A DNA stretch of 6,631 nt, from assembly GCA_023134755.1 (NCBI GenBank), contig JAGLUM010000288.1, forward strand, positions 1-6,631, written 5' to 3'. The stretch is from Fidelibacterota bacterium (GTDB taxonomy: Bacteria > Fidelibacterota > Fidelibacteria > Fidelibacterales > Fidelibacteraceae). The notes beneath the pieces were generated by a model. The model was not told the DNA's origin, made no database searches, and was given only the letters and a program-made list of their open reading frames with translations. Of this stretch, positions 5,276 to 6,631 are shown in pieces (positions within the stretch are counted from its first letter, which is position 1; each line of letters begins with the position of its first letter). A program made the translations under genes and the position numbers.

Positions 5276-6577
5276 TCAGGAATTCATAGTCCTGAGAAAT
5301 TCTTTGTTACTTTTCGTATGTGACATGCGGTCGGTCAGAAATCCCATAGCCTCCATTGGACTCATTTCACTGAGAAGTTTTCGCAGGATCCAAATACGTG
5401 CCAGTTCTTTCGGTGACATCAATAATTCTTCTTTCCGGGTGCCGGAGCGGTTGATATCAATTGCCGGGAATATACGACGGTCACTTAAGCGTCGGTCAAG
5501 AACCAATTCCATATTGCCTGTTCCTTTGAACTCTTCAAAAATTACGTCATCCATGCGACTGCCGGTATCAATCAGGGCAGTGGCAATGATGGTGAGACTT
5601 CCGCCGTTTTCAATATTTCTGGCAGCACCAAAGAAACGTTTAGGTTTATTTAGCGCGTTACTGTCAATACCACCGGATAAAATTTTACCGGAATGGGGTA
5701 CAACAGCATTATGTGCACGCCCAAGACGGGTTATACTATCTAAAAGGATCACCACATCATGACCATATTCCACCAGACGTTTGGATTTTTCAAGGACCAT
5801 TTCAGATACCTGTACATGGCGTTCCGGTGGTTCATCAAAGGTTGAGCTAATAACTTCCGCACCGACATTCCGTTCCATGTCTGTGACCTCCTCGGGGCGT
5901 TCATCGATTAGCAAGACCATAAGTATCACATCCGGGTGATTGGCTAAAATACAATTCGCGGTTTTTTGCAGAAGAGTAGTTTTTCCTGTTTTTGGCTGTG
6001 CGGTAATAAGTCCACGCTGGCCTTTTCCGATGGGTATTAATAAATCCATAATTCGGGTAGAAAAATCATTTTCATCATAGCGTTCTAAATGTAGACGCTC
6101 ATCGGGATACAGAGGAGTGAGATTTTCAAAAGATTCCAGATTTTTTGTGATAACTGGATCCTGATTATTAATTGCCTCTACCTTCAGCAGTGCAAAGAAT
6201 TTTTCGCCTTCTTTCGGTGGTCGAAGTTGACCGGCAACCAAATGGCCGGTTTTTAGTCCGAAACGTCGAATTTGGGTTGGCGCAACATACACATCCAGGT
6301 CACTGCTAAGATAAGAAAACCGTGCGCTACGTAAAAAACCGTAGCCGTCCGGCAATACTTCCATGATCCCTTCTTCAAATACATGTCCCAGACTCTCTGC
6401 TTGAGAGGCCAAAATCTTAAAGACAAGTTCTTGCTTTTTGAGATTTTGCACTCCGGGAACTTCAAATGATTGTGCGATTTCCTGTAATGTTTTTAATGTA
6501 AGTTCAAGAAGTTGAGCAACAGCATAAGGTACTGTTTTTTCTTCTTGGTTTAATGATGTAGAAATTGTTTCTCTCAA
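5276..6577 (-). CDS. rho: Transcription termination factor Rho
   Basis: Hexameric RNA-dependent ATPase/helicase that ends transcription at rut sites. The 433 aa are close to the 419 of E. coli Rho, without the large N-terminal insertion seen in some phyla. The Rho_N helical domain is at about 21-62 ([22 protein letters not shown]). The cold-shock-like RNA-binding domain is at about 66-140 ([45 protein letters not shown]). The ATPase core follows: Walker A AQPKTGKT (193-200), LLIDERPEE (222-230), Walker [12 protein letters not shown] (275-285), the Q/R-loop stretch [22 protein letters not shown] (300-321), and [21 protein letters not shown] (361-381). All hallmark motifs are intact. The start is a TTG at 6575-6577: an in-frame TAA lies six codons upstream, the next ATG is residue 72 inside the RNA-binding domain, and AGGGA sits 5 nt before the TTG. 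Rho often controls its own leader by attenuation; only 54 bp of leader are visible here. It is the first gene of a probable rho-acylase transcript. Confidence 0.98.
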   Translation of the reverse strand: MRETISTSLNQEEKTVPYAVAQLLELTLKTLQEIAQSFEVPGVQNLKKQELVFKILASQAESLGHVFEEGIMEVLPDGYGFLRSARFSYLSSDLDVYVAPTQIRRFGLKTGHLVAGQLRPPKEGEKFFALLKVEAINNQDPVITKNLESFENLTPLYPDERLHLERYDENDFSTRIMDLLIPIGKGQRGLITAQPKTGKTTLLQKTANCILANHPDVILMVLLIDERPEEVTDMERNVGAEVISSTFDEPPERHVQVSEMVLEKSKRLVEYGHDVVILLDSITRLGRAHNAVVPHSGKILSGGIDSNALNKPKRFFGAARNIENGGSLTIIATALIDTGSRMDDVIFEEFKGTGNMELVLDRRLSDRRIFPAIDINRSGTRKEELLMSPKELARIWILRKLLSEMSPMEAMGFLTDRMSHTKSNKEFLRTMNS

Positions 6578-6582
6578 AGAAA

Positions 6583-6587
6583 TCCCT
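6583..6587 (-). promoter_or_regulatory. Ribosome binding site that fixes the TTG start of rho
   Basis: AGGGA on the minus strand stands 5 nt upstream of TTG (6575-6577). With an in-frame stop (TAA, 6593-6595) just upstream and no ATG or GTG before residue 72, it makes TTG the best start. An ATT three codons into the open frame is the only other near option and would overlap the AGGGA. Confidence 0.6.
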
Positions 6588-6631
6588 ATTTTTTAATAGT
6601 TGAAATATAAAAATACGACATTGTCATGTAA

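Noticed and set aside
5304..5762. A 152-codon plus-strand open frame opposite rho.
   Set aside because: It is a shadow of the conserved ATPase core of Rho; its Arg/Ser-rich peptide has no family signature.
6604..6631. TATATT (6604-6609, minus strand) as the -10 box of a rho promoter.
   Set aside because: The hexamer 16 bp upstream, TTACAT, matches the -35 consensus poorly, the region is AT-rich, and the window ends there.

Overview
The window reads as a chromosomal segment from an uncultured bacterium of the FCB group. Two things suggest this. A large secreted protein on the left ends in a PNPFNP-type sorting domain used by the type IX secretion system. The Rho factor on the right is compact (433 aa), without the long N-terminal insert I associate with many Bacteroidota Rho proteins. 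Lineages such as Marinimicrobia, Calditrichota or the KSB1-like phyla fit better than true Bacteroidota, but I cannot settle the phylum from this sequence alone.

Layout. Positions 3-1943 (+) hold the C-terminal 646 residues of a modular secreted or cell-surface protein; its start lies left of the window. It is followed by an array of 7-bp units that begins on its own stop codon, then by a good intrinsic terminator. From about 1944 to 2865 there is no protein gene. This stretch carries two tRNA genes on the minus strand, Lys(CTT) and Arg(CCG), with a terminator after tRNA-Lys and a plausible promoter before tRNA-Arg. The rest is a patchwork of short degenerate tandem repeats and palindromic hairpin repeats. 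Positions 2866-5247 (-) encode a membrane-anchored penicillin-acylase-family (S45) Ntn-hydrolase. Positions 5276-6577 (-) encode transcription termination factor Rho. Only 28 bp separate rho from the acylase, so they are probably co-transcribed in the order rho then acylase. No intrinsic terminator is obvious between the acylase and the tRNAs, so some readthrough into the tRNAs is possible.

How the parts relate. Rho and the tRNAs are housekeeping functions. The acylase would act on amide substrates outside the cytoplasmic membrane, and the left-hand protein would be exported and attached to or released from the surface. I see no functional link among them beyond shared strand and spacing. I did not find a new multi-gene system. 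The most unusual material is the repeat-rich intergenic patchwork and the internal module duplications of the secreted protein.
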